Assembly: GCA_030867875.1 (NCBI GenBank)
Contig: JAOWCC010000655.1
Span: 7,710,269-7,774,268, forward strand
Direction of reading: 5' to 3'
Source of the DNA: Actinernus sp. WN-2022
Lineage: Eukaryota > Cnidaria > Anthozoa > Actiniaria > Actinernidae
Length of the DNA stretch: 64,000 nt
Shown: in pieces, positions 54,001 through 63,412 of the stretch
Numbering within the stretch: the first letter of the stretch is position 1
Layout of the letters: each line of letters starts with the position of its first letter
Notes under the pieces: model-generated
Database searches by the model: none
What the model saw: only the letters and a program-made list of their open reading frames with translations
What the model was told of the DNA's origin: nothing
Made by a program: the position numbers and the translations under genes

Positions 54001-57000
54001 GAGGATGTGGTTAAAGATCATGGACAGGAGGATGTTATTAATATTGGACAGAAAGAAGAACAAGGCGATCATGGAGAGGATGAGAATCGGAGAGAGATGG
54101 TTAATGATCAAATGGACGGTGAAGAAAAGGAGAATCATAGGAAGGATGAATTGGTTAATTTAAAGTTAAGGTTGAAACTTTTAGAAGGAGATGTTAATAA
54201 CATTATTCAAAAACGTAGCATTTTCTTTAAGAGATGCAAGCAAGAAATTCTGGGCACAAGGAGGATTAAGAGAGTAAGGGGTAGACCAAGTATTGACATG
54301 TTAGAATTACACGATGTTACAAGAGTATATATATGGATTCGATATATGAAAGGAAGAATATGTTAAGTGAAGATTATACAAGAAGGATTGGAGACCTAAG
54401 GAAACAACAATTAGAACAAGATATAAACAATGAGAAGAAATCAAGGAGACAGTTTTCATAATTTTACTTATGAAGGATTTAGTAAGGAAGAGATCAGTGT
54501 ATTAAATCAGAATCCAGGTTATATGTACCAAGGGTGGTAATTAATGACAGTAATGTGTGTTTGAAATTAATAGGTGATGATATATTGCTTGAATATTTAA
54601 GGATGTCTATGTATAAGAATTGTTCCAATAGGGTTAAGAGACTAGGGATTTATGCTAAGTTAAGGCGACTTAGGAAGAGAAATAAGATAAATTTTCAGTG
54701 TAAATTAGTGGGGGATAGTAAACGTAAAGAAGTATTGCGATTGTTGAGACACCCCGATATATCTTCTGTTGATAAGGCTTTTGTATATAGAGTTTTAGAG
54801 GCTATGGATATAGGTATACCATCGGCTGAAAAAGAGGTAGTGAGAAAGAGTAAAGAATTGGGAGTAACTAAGCCAGTGCTGGTTAGAAATACTAGAGAGT
54901 TGAAGGCGATTAAGAGGTTAGCTAATTTTCATCGGCTTAATACTACGAAACCCACTTTGGCTAGACCCAGATATTTTAAATGAAGAAGGGTTAATTTAAC
55001 TACACATCCATACAGAATAACCAAAGACGATAACTACGGCGAATTTGAAGTAGACATGATCTTCCTTGAAATACCGCGTTTTAATACTAAGTTTCTTCAA
55101 CATTCATTTCAGTATAGTGGATCAGTTTTATGGAATAGTGTTATTTCTAGTGATCAGTCAATAGTATATGCAGGACATAAGGATCTAGAGTGTCGTTTAA
55201 ATAAATTAGCGGTGTTTGAGCAGTTCAAGTTTAACACCACATCTGCCTCTTCTACTAGATGATTTAAGAGTGATGACTTCATTTACTTGTGAGTCCACTC
55301 ATTAACTGAGGCCTAGTATGAATGTATTGTACTTTAGAAAAACATTTTAGCAGCTCTGTGGTACTCTTAGCATCATTATTTATTAGTAAGTTCAATTTAG
55401 TAATTTGAAGTTTATTTACTTATTACAGTTATTACATTTGTAAGTATTCTTAGTGATTTTTAGTATTGTAAATAGATGTACAGTTATATTATTCTTAGTA
55501 GTAGACACACGACCCCATAAGCCTAATGTGCTTTAATCATAATCGTGTTTAAATAAAGGCAATCTATCTACTAGTACTGGGCAACGCAACGCAACGCGCC
55601 AACTGTCAGAATATTTTGCCATTCCCGCGTAACGCGAACTGTCAAAATTGACCAATCAGAGGTCGCTCTGAGTAGTTCCACAGGCTCTCCTTTTCCGCTT
55701 CCCCATTCTCTCCCCCAGTTCCCCTCTTCTTTTTTTTGCCTGCGTTTTTCTTTCGCTCCCTTTCCCACTATCTTCAGAATGAGGCTAACCCTGCGTACAT
55801 GCGTCTGTAGTCATTGCATTCAGCGGTAATTTTCGAATACGAAACTGGACTATTCGGAGCAAAATGTCTTCGTTTTGATTGGTCAATATAAGTTGCCTAG
55901 CAACAGGCTACGTGCTGGTCAAAGTTTGTCGATAATTTTCAGCCTGCCTTCAGCTCGGGTCAGTGTACTTCTGCTCCAAAAAGCAAACAAATAAGCATTT
56001 CATGACAGCAAAAGGCCGGTTTATAGTTGAGTCCACTAATCTGTTAAGTATTATTTTACAACTTTCTAAATTATCTTTAAAGCGAATACTGTGGTATTTA
56101 GCTTAATTGTCGTCTAACTTGTCACTTCAAAGTTAATTGATCTTTTGACAGTGACTGAGTTTGTTTGCCTGACAAAATAAGTGCAGAATTTCCTCGTTTC
56201 TGCTTTAAACCTCTCTGTAAGAGCAATATAGTACTATAGTAATTAGGTTAGAATAATAATAAGGCATCAGTTTGACTAGGTTTTTAAGAAAATGTGCCTT
56301 CTATATTATAAAGAAGCAATCGCATGGGACCTCGAAACATTAAGGATAAATTCCATTGTGTTTTTAAAGTTTGCAAACTTTGAAAACAAGCATGAATTAT
56401 GCGAAAAGCCCTGAATTACTGCCCTTAGTGTTCTACGACATTATTGTCTGCCTGATTTAACCCTAGGACAAGTAAGTAATGTTTCATGTAAGAACGATAT
56501 AATAGCACCAACAGCAAAGGAATGCATGCAGTGAGGTGTTAATTTTGTATTGTTAAAACTCTTGATTTCATTGGTTTAAACAAAAATCGTCCAAAAAGTA
56601 AGAGAAGTATAATTTTTTCTCTGATTTAATTTATTAAAGTTTGATGAAATGAATTACATGGTGTTATGTGAGGAACCTTATCAAACGTGCCAGTTTCGTA
56701 GCTTTTCCACGGCAGACTTGCCTGTTTTGTTTCACTCACGATCTCTTCCAACAATGCGACTTTCCGCTGCCAATAATTTATGTTGGCGCTCACGAGGGAC
56801 GTAGTGCCGAGCGAGCCCCGAAGAGACACGTAGTGCCGAGCGAGCCCCGAAGACACACGTAGTGCCGAGCGAGCCCCGAAGACACACGTAGTGCCGAGCG
56901 AGCCCCAAAGGGGAGAGAAAAGGCGGAGTGAAACCGTTAAAATTCTGTAGCTTGATGCTCGTAGCAAATTGCTAGGCACTGGAGCCGTTGCTAGGCACGG

Positions 57001-60000
57001 ATACTGTAAACACAACACATACTAGAAGGAAGGTGGGAGTACCTAAACCAATTAAGTAATTACATACGGATGAAGAAGCTATTGCTAGGCACGGATTTGA
57101 ACAAAGTACTGTGAACACAACACAAACTGGAAGGGAGGTGGGAGAATTACAAACGGATGAAGAAGCTATTAAATTAAAATGAGGTGTGCGACTAATCAAA
57201 AGTATGTTGTGAATTATTTCAGTCGTGTCAAAGATCGTATGTTTAAGCGGCAAAATTTCGTATACATGTACATACCCTAGATGTTTCAGAGAGTGCGTAT
57301 TTGGTGAAAATCCATGCAGAAATCAATTTTCTCGCCTTTGTGTACGAAGGCAGTTGAAAATGAAAAGTATTTTTTACGACTAGGATATCAAGCGATTCAG
57401 GATAGCTACGTTTCGGGACCACAAACTGCGAAGTTGTATTTTATTTTGAGGCAAATTAATGTACTGAAGGTTGTGTTTAATTGCTACGCCAGTGTTTTCA
57501 AAAACACAGAACGACTGCCAATAATTGAAAACTTCTGAAGTATTAGAACCTATTAAATATATCCGGTCAGCTGAATTCAAAGGAAACTGCGAAGTTGTAT
57601 TTTATTTTGAGGCAAATTAATGTGCTACGCCAGTGTATTCAAAATCACAAAACGACTGCCAATAATTGAAAACTTCTGAAGTATTAGAACCTATTAAAAA
57701 TATCCGGTCAGCTGAATTCAAAGGATTTTCCCCGTTTGTAGGTTGTTCCTCGTTTGATTGTAACTGTTAATAAGCCATAAGTGTTAACGGTTCTTCAAAT
57801 ACGTTGAATTTTTTTCCCAGCGATTTCGAAATCGTTTCCTAGGAAACTGCTACGAGCATCAGGAGAAGACACACACCGAGTTCTTGTTTCCAATTGGTTC
57901 ATAGACGTCACGTGCACCACAGTTTCACTCCCCGGTTTTTTAGTTACACTCTACGCTTCGGGGTTCGCTCGGCACTATGAGTCTCGTGCGCGCCAACATT
58001 AATTATTGTAAGCGGAAAGTCGCATTGTAGAATTTCAAGATGGCGGCAAAACCTGGAAGAGATCGTGAGCGAAACAAAACAGGTAAGTCTGCTCCCTTGG
58101 TTGGAAAAGTATTTCCTCATTAAAATGGAATTAAAGAAGCACTTTCTACAAACTTTATTTCAGAATATTCATCCCTATCGCCCAGTGTATCTATTCTACA
58201 ACACACGAGAATCCTGTGTGAGGGAGGCTCAATGCCGCATAACTGTTCAGTGTAGTCATATTATACAGTAGGATGGCTCAATGCCGCATAACAATGGATT
58301 CTGCTATACATGTAGTTCTTACGCGAATCATTACTTAACAGATAGTACAACATTACAACAAAATCCCTGATTATTGGACAGTCAAATCAGTTGGTTAACT
58401 AGTGCAATGTTTGTTTACTACCCAGAATACCCAGAATGGTTAATTTTCCTCGAAGTTAGATTCAAGCCCTGTTTCTCGACATGAGTGCATGCATGCTTTA
58501 ATATTAACGAATCCCAATCATAAGAGGCTGATCAAAGCCAGGACTCAGCTATTTCACAGATCAAATTGGAATTTAGCGTGTTGTTTTTTTGTGGAGGGAG
58601 CCGGAAAACCGGAGAACCCGCAGAAAAACCTTTGGAGCAAGGGCGAGATACCAACAAACTCAACTCACATATGGCACTGCGTCCGGGGATCGAACCTGGG
58701 CCACAGAGGTGAGAGACAAAGCGCTTAACCACTGCACCACCCCGACACACCACAGCTTTACCAACCTTTACTAACTGCAATGTACAGCTCATTCACACTG
58801 AATCCAAGTCCACAGCTCCCTTTCAGCTTTTTAACAACTAGTTCATCCTTAATAGTCATACGTCCTGCTCTTGGATCGAGGTTAACTGTGTCCAATAGGA
58901 TTGAAGACAACAGCAGGCTTATACATGTAACTTGTCTATCCAGTAAAGCAGGATTAGACTTCAGGATTTTTTCTGCAATTAAAGTACTGCAGGAACCCAC
59001 TGGTTCAACTGTCTTGTTGTAGTGAGGAGAGGTAGGTAATTCATCTTTGTGGTGATCTAAAATGAAATAAAAATAAGGAATCATTATGTTATCGAAAATT
59101 ATTTCTGAATAATTAAAGTTACAGTATAGCTTCAGGGTACACAGTGAAGGAGTTGTGTCACGGTGTCACGCCATTATGTTCCGGGCCGGAACAAAATTAT
59201 TTTCAGTGGTTTTCAAATAACTTGACGACCCTAGCACACGTGTGATATGGATGAAAATAAATGTGCAAAAATTATTAAAGGGGCTGTGTCACGGTAAGAC
59301 TTTACATTCGTTTTTTTCCGGGCTGGAAAGACCTATTTCCACCGATTTTGATATGAACTAACGAACCTCTCGGCCATGTGGGATGCTTAAAATCAAAGCA
59401 AATATGCAAAAATGACTAACAAACAGTGTATATAAACAGTGTCACGGTAAGACACATATAAACAGTCTCCAGGGAAAATATTGAAAAATCCTTTCAATCA
59501 AGCATTGAGGGAGGGAAGTTTAACTATTTGCATCCAATTAACAGCCACTAAATGAGCGATTACTCGATACATGCGCAGTACCATGACATAGCCCCTTTAA
59601 CAAATTGTGCATACAGCTAGTCTTCAGGGAACATATAACCAAATTGTTAAATAATGTGTCCCTTTTCAACGCTGAAACATAACACCGCAATGGAACACCG
59701 CAATGGATGTAAAGTGAGTTATCAAGGGTGAACATGAGGAAGTGTTCAAAGTTCAAGTTATCGTTGCTGTTGTGATAGCCGGTGCAGCCTGTATAATCAC
59801 GTGACCGATGATGTCATCATTACGACATCACCACTAAGTGATTTATGGGGACCCAATACCATGACTGTCAAAGTTTGAGCCGCCTGTCATTAGAAATGAG
59901 GGAGATACGTACATGTATTTAAAATCACGTGACCGATGACGTGTTGTTACGACATCACCACTAAGTGATTTATGAGGACCCTATACCATGCTTGCAAAAG

Positions 60001-62526
60001 TTTGAGCTGCCTGGCATTAGAAAGGAGGGAGATATGGGGGCATGTACTAAAAACATGTGACCGATGACGTCATTGTTACAATATCACCACTAAATTACGT
60101 CATAGTTACAACATCACCACTAAGTGTTTATGAGGAATCTATACCATGCTTGCAAAAGTTTGAACTGCCTGGCATTAGAAAGGAGGGAGATATGGGGGGC
60201 ATGTACTAAAAAATGTGACCGATGACGTCATTGTTACAATATCACCACTAAAGTACGTCATAGTTACAACATCGCCACTAAGTGTTTATGAGGAACCTAT
60301 ACCACGCTTACAAAAGTTTGAGCTGCCTGGCATTAGACAGGAGGGAGATATGGGGGCATGTACTAAAAAAATGTGACCGATGACGTCATTGTTACAATAT
60401 CACCACTAAATTACGTCATAGTTACAACATCACCACTAAGTGTTTATGAGGAATCTATACCATGCTTGCAAAAGTTTGAACTGCCTGGCATTAGAAAGGA
60501 GGGAGATATGAGGCATGTACTAAAAAAATGTGACCGATGACGTCATTGTTACAATATCACCACTAAATTACGTCATAGTTACAACATCACCACTAAGTGT
60601 TTATGAGGAATCTATACCATGCTTACAAAAGTTTGAGCTGCCTGGCATTAAAATTGAGGAAGATACAGGCAAGTACTTAAAATCATGTGACCGATGATGT
60701 CATCGTTACGACATCACCAGTAAGTGATTATCTGTCAAAGTTTGAGCCACCTGCCAATCATATTGAGCGTGTTAGGCATGAAAACGTACAAGGGTTTATG
60801 TCACTGTCGGTGGGACCCAAATGCGCATGCCTACTGGTTTATCGTTCGAGCACACACGTCTCCCACATGTAAAATATTTGGTCACTAATACAAGTACCCT
60901 GACGCACTCACTTTATAGTTACATGTATTAATTAACAAGAGGTTAGGGGCCTTGATCAACGTCAAACCCAACAGCAATTAATGTTGCACATCGATCTTCA
61001 ATTATTAATTAAATGAAATATAGATTATTATTATCTTATAAATTCACATTCCAAGAATTCCATTCTGCTAACACCTTAGTGAGTGAGTGACACAATTTCT
61101 CCAGCCATCCCGATAACTCGTTCATGCGCTTGCGCGCATCTAAAAAGTAGTTTTTCATCCGATTTTGATACAAACCAGGTCATAAAACCGGAACGAAAAA
61201 CAATTTCAAAATTCCCCGACAGTATTATTTTGGGAAACGGCTGTTTTCTAGGACTCATAACATTTGAGAAAAAATGGACAATATGCAAAAAGGCAGGACT
61301 TCAACCAAGTTCTGTTTTTGGCCGAAAAGAAGAGCCGAGAAACAACCCGATAAAGGTCACGGTTGACTAGAAAGTCCCGCCTCCAATGATAATCTCATGA
61401 ACTTTTATTTTATTACCAATCAGAGCGATTCATGTTGTGTTCAGTGACTCGGCCGATTACAAAGTTCACACAAGCTGGCACAGAACACAAGCTTGACTGA
61501 GAAGAGAGAAAGCTGTACAGCCCGGGAGTCCCATATATAAAAGAGGCGGGGATGCTCGTTGGAAAATTGTAAATAGACTGATCTCGGCATGGCCCAAGCT
61601 TTGTTTGACCCCTAAAAGATACCTTTCCAGCCCTCGCTAGAGCGGCGTCACAAGCAATAGTCAGGTTTTTTTTATTTCTCAGGCGCATGCAGTCCAAAAC
61701 GTATCTAAGTGATACCAAATCCCGTAATTTTAATTCCTATAAGATACGATGAGTATTCCCGCCCCTTTTATATGGGAGTCTCCTTCCAGGCTATACAGTT
61801 TCCCAATGCCCAATACTTCTACAGAAACTAGTGTCGATTCTAGTTTAATTTCAAAGAAGAAACACTCTTTTAAGAGTACAGAAAATGACACCACAGTAAG
61901 CGAACAATTAATATCAGAGCAGGGAAAACCATTGAAGGACTGTGCCACACCATGTAAATGTAGACTGTTTTATATGTCACTGAGTCTAATTTTGTCGCAC
62001 TGAGGCAAAACTAGCAAACCTTAGCTTCCTACATTGAATTCTCTGAAAATGTTTGGTTGATTGAAGATAACAAACTTCATTGCTTGATTCTTTGTGGACT
62101 TTTGGTCTTCGATGATTCTTTATACTGATCTCTTGGGACTTGAGTATAAATTTGGTTAAAATGGTTAAATCTGATTACTGTTCAGTGTAGTCATATTATA
62201 GGATGTACTATATATAATAGAGATGTTGGCCTAATAAGTTTGTTCATAACAGTTATACACTAGCACTCACCAATAACTTCCACCAGCACACTTCTCAAGT
62301 CCATCTGATGTTGAGCCAAGATGTTATGGTCCACCAGAGTGATGGCTAGCTTCCCTTTCCTCAGCAGATCCAGTAGATTTATTTCATCAATGAATGTCAA
62401 ATCACTGGCGTTTACACCAAATCTCCCCAGTGTGTATGTTATCTCTGTTCTCAGACGGTAATCCTCTCTTGGGATGTTCAGGACTGGGATAACGGTTTGG
62501 TTAGAATCTCCATTATCAAGTGCCAA
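47589..62526 (-). CDS. PRUNE1: Prune-type DHH phosphoesterase (exopolyphosphatase family), last three coding exons
   Basis: Three exons join in phase: 62271-62526, 58766-59056, 47589-48019 (325 codons plus stop). Prune proteins are cytosolic DHH-DHHA2 metal-dependent phosphohydrolases acting on short-chain polyphosphate and cyclic or other nucleotides. Seen: IPVLNIPREDYRLRTEI, the first metal motif LVDHN, the second motif VIDHH, then VEPVGSCSTLIAEKIL, LLLSSILLDTVNLD (third aspartate motif) and the DHHA2 region KFDVAGLTSMEILRKDYK. The N-terminal motif with the first aspartates is expected in an exon right of 64000. The protein ends at SRKVVFPLVMEFLKI, without the long C-terminal tail of vertebrate prune. 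Introns are 10.7 and 3.2 kb and carry most repeats of this half. Confidence 0.9.
48150..48345. mobile_element. About 200-bp dispersed repeat (copy 1)
   Basis: GAAAATTACCGCTGAATGCA, ATGACTACAGACGCATGTAC and GCGAAAGAAAAACACAGGC recur inverted at about 55660-55860. Part of the end (CAGCGGTAATTCTTGAGTGC) also occurs near 3500. A non-coding repeat in the large prune intron. Confidence 0.7.
48729..49890. repeat. 151-bp tandem array, 8 units
   Basis: Units start GTTAGTGTGCTTGTGCAAGC at 48729, 48880, 49031, 49172, 49323, 49474, 49615 and 49761. Length differences (151, 141, 146) come from the T-rich tract. Each unit holds the hairpin TGCTTGTGCAAGCA, a doubled ATAATTATTATAAGGTGTTA, and ends TTAACCCTTT. 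The last unit is cut by the TTAA element that follows. Confidence 0.95.
49889..50836. mobile_element. piggyBac-like non-autonomous element with TTAA ends
   Basis: TTAA then CCCTTTCATGCCC at the left and GGGCATGAAAGGG then TTAA at the right. CCC-starting TIRs at a TTAA target are typical of the piggyBac superfamily. The interior (940 bp) has open frames of 73 (+) and 131 (-) codons; neither shows the DDD transposase or its cysteine-rich tail, so I treat it as non-autonomous. Confidence 0.8.
50837..51872. other. A/T-rich intron with degenerate short repeats
   Basis: A loose TACTGGAGGATTGCA motif repeats at about 51325-51515 and TAGATGATTGCG-like text follows. No coding domain was recognised. 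Confidence 0.45.
51873..52169 (-). CDS. Unrecognised 98-codon ORF, acidic then coiled-coil
   Basis: It starts MSVSEDVADGDNQAWNFGDD, continues ENRIQQTQLTEERTPKRPW, then a predicted coiled coil (LEREEEELNKQKGIIVKRLN, AIEKQKEEIKIKIKKH). The layout is acidic head, basic linker and helix, intact from ATG to stop. It is divergent from the plus-strand ORFs at 53.7-55.0 kb and could be part of the same unidentified mobile element or a chance ORF. No family assigned. Confidence 0.4.
   Translation of the reverse strand: MSVSEDVADGDNQAWNFGDDENDIENRIQQTQLTEERTPKRPWVKKMGALCTLNNSLEREEEELNKQKGIIVKRLNAIEKQKEEIKIKIKKHSQICPL
52170..53201. other. A/T-rich intron, small repeats only
   Basis: A 23-bp tandem (AAAATGACTAAAAGCATTAA) occurs about three times at 52425-52495. 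Nothing else was recognised. Confidence 0.45.
53202..53509. mobile_element. 308-bp foldback element with 111-bp arms and 7-bp direct flanks
   Basis: The arms 53202-53312 and 53399-53509 are exact complements as far as I can read. The element begins CACAGGTACCCCAAGCTCC and ends with the complement. GTGTCTG flanks it on both sides, a likely target duplication. The loop is 86 bp. The ends and 7-bp duplication would fit a P-type or related DNA transposon, but this is tentative. Confidence 0.85.
53719..54366 (+). pseudogene. Unrecognised coding remnant, acidic repeats and AT-hook-like motif
   Basis: 216 codons are open but the first ATG lies about ten codons in. A degenerate KDHGQEDV repeat (53940-54040) and a highly charged middle are followed by LVNLKLRLKLLEGDVNNII (helical), FFKRCKQEI and RRIKRVRGRPSIDMLELHD; RGRP resembles an AT-hook core. 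After the stop at 54364 coding-like sequence resumes in other frames, so the unit is probably a decayed mobile-element gene. Confidence 0.4.
54430..54983 (+). pseudogene. Unrecognised basic-helical coding remnant, frameshifted
   Basis: The first piece reads NFTYEGFSKEEISVLNQNPG. After a frame slip near 54530 it continues VVINDSNVCLKLIGDDILLE, then YAKLRRLRKRNKINFQCKLV, KEVLRLLRHPDISSVDKAFV and YRVLEAMDIGIPSAEK up to RPRYFK. It is rich in Lys/Arg and Leu with coding-like periodicity. I could not assign a family. The same strand and proximity to 53719-54366 suggest one original gene. Confidence 0.4.
54990..55570 (+). pseudogene. LINE C-terminal relic with 3' end
   Basis: IPRFNTKFLQHSFQYSGSVL followed by WNSV is the R-x-N/S-T-x-x-x-x-x-S-F-x-Y-x-x-x-x-L-W-N motif of LINE tails. 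It runs on to an AAATAAAGGCAATCTATCTA end at about 55550-55570, typical of a 3' terminus. Confidence 0.6.
55600..55865. mobile_element. About 200-bp dispersed repeat (copy 2, inverted)
   Basis: Complementary to 48150-48345, including GTTCCACAGGCTCTCC, TTTTTCTTTCGCTCCCTTTC and TGCATTCAGCGGTAATTTTC. It begins with GCAACGCAACGCAACGCGCC. Confidence 0.7.
55866..56639. other. Prune intron, nothing recognised
   Basis: No exon, RNA gene or repeat boundary was recognised. Confidence 0.4.
56640..58165. mobile_element. Element with about 170-bp terminal inverted repeats
   Basis: The left end (CCTGTTTTGTTTCACTCACG, ATCTCTTCCA, AATGCGACTTTCCGCTG, GTTGGCGCTCACGAG) is matched inverted at 57965-58090. The left TIR carries four 31-bp units (GTAGTGCCGAGCGAGCCCC) at 56798-56910; the right has one. 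The right TIR includes an extra CAAGATGGCGGCAAAACC. Inner direct copies of GCGAAGTTGTATTTTATTTT occur at 57427 and 57587. No transposase was recognised. Confidence 0.7.
58520..58746 (-). mobile_element. tRNA-derived SINE (family A, copy 3, best preserved)
   Basis: Read on the minus strand: GGGTGGTGCAGTGGTTAAGC (box A), GGCCCAGGTTCGATCCCCGG (box B), CATATGTGAGTTGAGTTTG, GGTTCTCCGGTTTTCC, CAACACGCTAAATTCC and TGGCTTTGATCAGCC. It ends about 20 nt from the prune exon B donor. Confidence 0.88.
58766..59056 (-). CDS. PRUNE1: Prune exon B: DHH motif and LLDTVNLD motif
   Basis: Acceptor TTTCATTTTAG, donor GTTGGT, phase 1 in and phase 1 out, 291 nt. The split codon gives Asp, so VEVI continues as DHHKDELPTSPHYNKT. 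Then VGSCSTLIAEKIL and SILLDTVNLDPRAGRMTIKD. The GTTGGT donor is weak; it was chosen because it joins ELYIAVSKA to KFDVAGL in frame, as in known prune proteins. Confidence 0.88.
59274..59600. mobile_element. TTAA-flanked MITE (327 bp)
   Basis: TTAA then AGGGGCTGTGTCACGGTA at the left and TACCATGACATAGCCCCT then TTAA at the right. Internal CAATCAAGCATTGAGGGAGG is shared with copies near 19.5 and 26.7 kb. Confidence 0.8.
59780..60740. repeat. 128/158-bp tandem array rich in TGACGTCA-like sites
   Basis: CCGATGACGTCATTGTTACA-type anchors lie at 59805, 59933, 60061, 60219, 60377, 60534 and 60691. The early period is 128 bp. Later units are 157-158 bp because a 30-bp piece (TTACGTCATAGTTACAACATCACCACTAA) was duplicated inside. 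Intron between prune exons A and B. Confidence 0.92.
60741..62270. other. Prune intron, no gene recognised
   Basis: Open frames of 60-100 codons on both strands lack any domain and have no splice-consistent partners. No full repeat could be delimited. Confidence 0.4.
62271..62526 (-). CDS. PRUNE1: Prune exon A: DHN motif
   Basis: Acceptor CCCAAATTAG, donor GTGAGT, 85 codons plus 1 nt, phase 0 in and phase 1 out. It reads LALDNGDSNQTVIPVLN, ASDLTFIDEINLLDLLRKGK and AITLVDHNILAQHQMDLRSV. DHN rather than DHH at the first metal site is as in family II pyrophosphatases and some prune relatives. Confidence 0.9.
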
Positions 62527-62880
62527 CTAATTTGGGGAAAAGAATGATAAACATATAATTATGTACATGTACATTGGTAGGCTGGTTTTGGGGATTTCTC
62601 ATTGAACTGCGAGCCAGGGTGTTAGCTGCTATCACCTTTTCCCTGCAAGGTACAGGGTTTTGGTTACAATATTAAAGTTACAATTAAAGTAAAAAAAGGT
62701 TAAATCTTTTGTTTATCCTCGGATAAATGAGTCCAATAACTTAGGCCTCTAGCAAGATATGCTAATGTACCAAGACTGATTCCACAGACACTCCTTACTA
62801 CATTCATATATAAATATACTCTGCACTCAATGCTTAAAGTAGATGTTAATTCTCACATGTTGATTTTTATGTTTATTTAA
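62527..62880. other. Prune intron upstream of exon A
   Basis: Nothing recognised. The expected preceding prune exon with the D-x-D-S motif was searched for by eye on the minus strand up to 64000 and not found. Confidence 0.4.
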
Positions 62881-62884
62881 CAAA

Positions 62885-63165
62885 TACAGAAGCCTTAGCC
62901 ATGTTTTATACTATCATAAAACACGATGGGCATTTAAGAACATGAGAGAAATGTTAAAGCACAAGCCAAAGGCGCGTGCTTTCAACATTTCTAGAGTGTT
63001 CTCAAATGACCAGAGTGTTTTATGATAGTATAAAACATGGATTTAAGGCTTCTTTATCTGTTTTATAATATAGATTTACGCGCGCGATGAAAGGAAACCG
63101 CAAGTTGAAAACTATATAACACGGCTAACCATGTTATATACTCTGATAAAACATGGCTTCTTAGC
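62885..63165. repeat. Foldback repeat around ATGTTTTATACTATCATAAA
   Basis: CCATGTTTTATACTATCATA near 62899 is matched inverted by TATGATAGTATAAAACATGG near 63021-63040. A further AACCATGTTATATACTCTGA lies near 63126. Inner AAATGTTAAAGCAC and GTGCTTTCAACATTT also fold. Confidence 0.75.
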
Positions 63166-63254
63166 CAATCAGAGCGCGCGTACTATCGTATCTATATTAT
63201 AATAATAATTAGCTCGCACCCTGGCTTGCTGTTGACACTGCAGGTCGCTGGCTA

Positions 63255-63412
63255 AATAACTAATTGAAGACCTTGGTGGAAAAGGGCATAAGCGACTCTT
63301 GATCACATTCTAAATTCTCCCTTAGAAAACAAAGAAATTGAAGGAGAATTTAGAATGTGACCAGGATACATTTCCACCCTTTTTCCACCAAGGTCTTCAA
63401 TTGTCAACTCAG
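63255..63412. repeat. Palindrome, about 65-bp arms
   Basis: ATTGAAGACCTTGGTGGAAA, then TGATCACATTCTAAATTCTC, is followed after a short loop by the complements GAGAATTTAGAATGTGA and CACCAAGGTCTTCAATTG. Confidence 0.82.

Noticed and set aside
61083..61370. 95-codon plus-strand ORF in the prune intron
   Set aside because: No recognisable domain, no partner exons, and an overlapping open frame on the other strand; judged chance.
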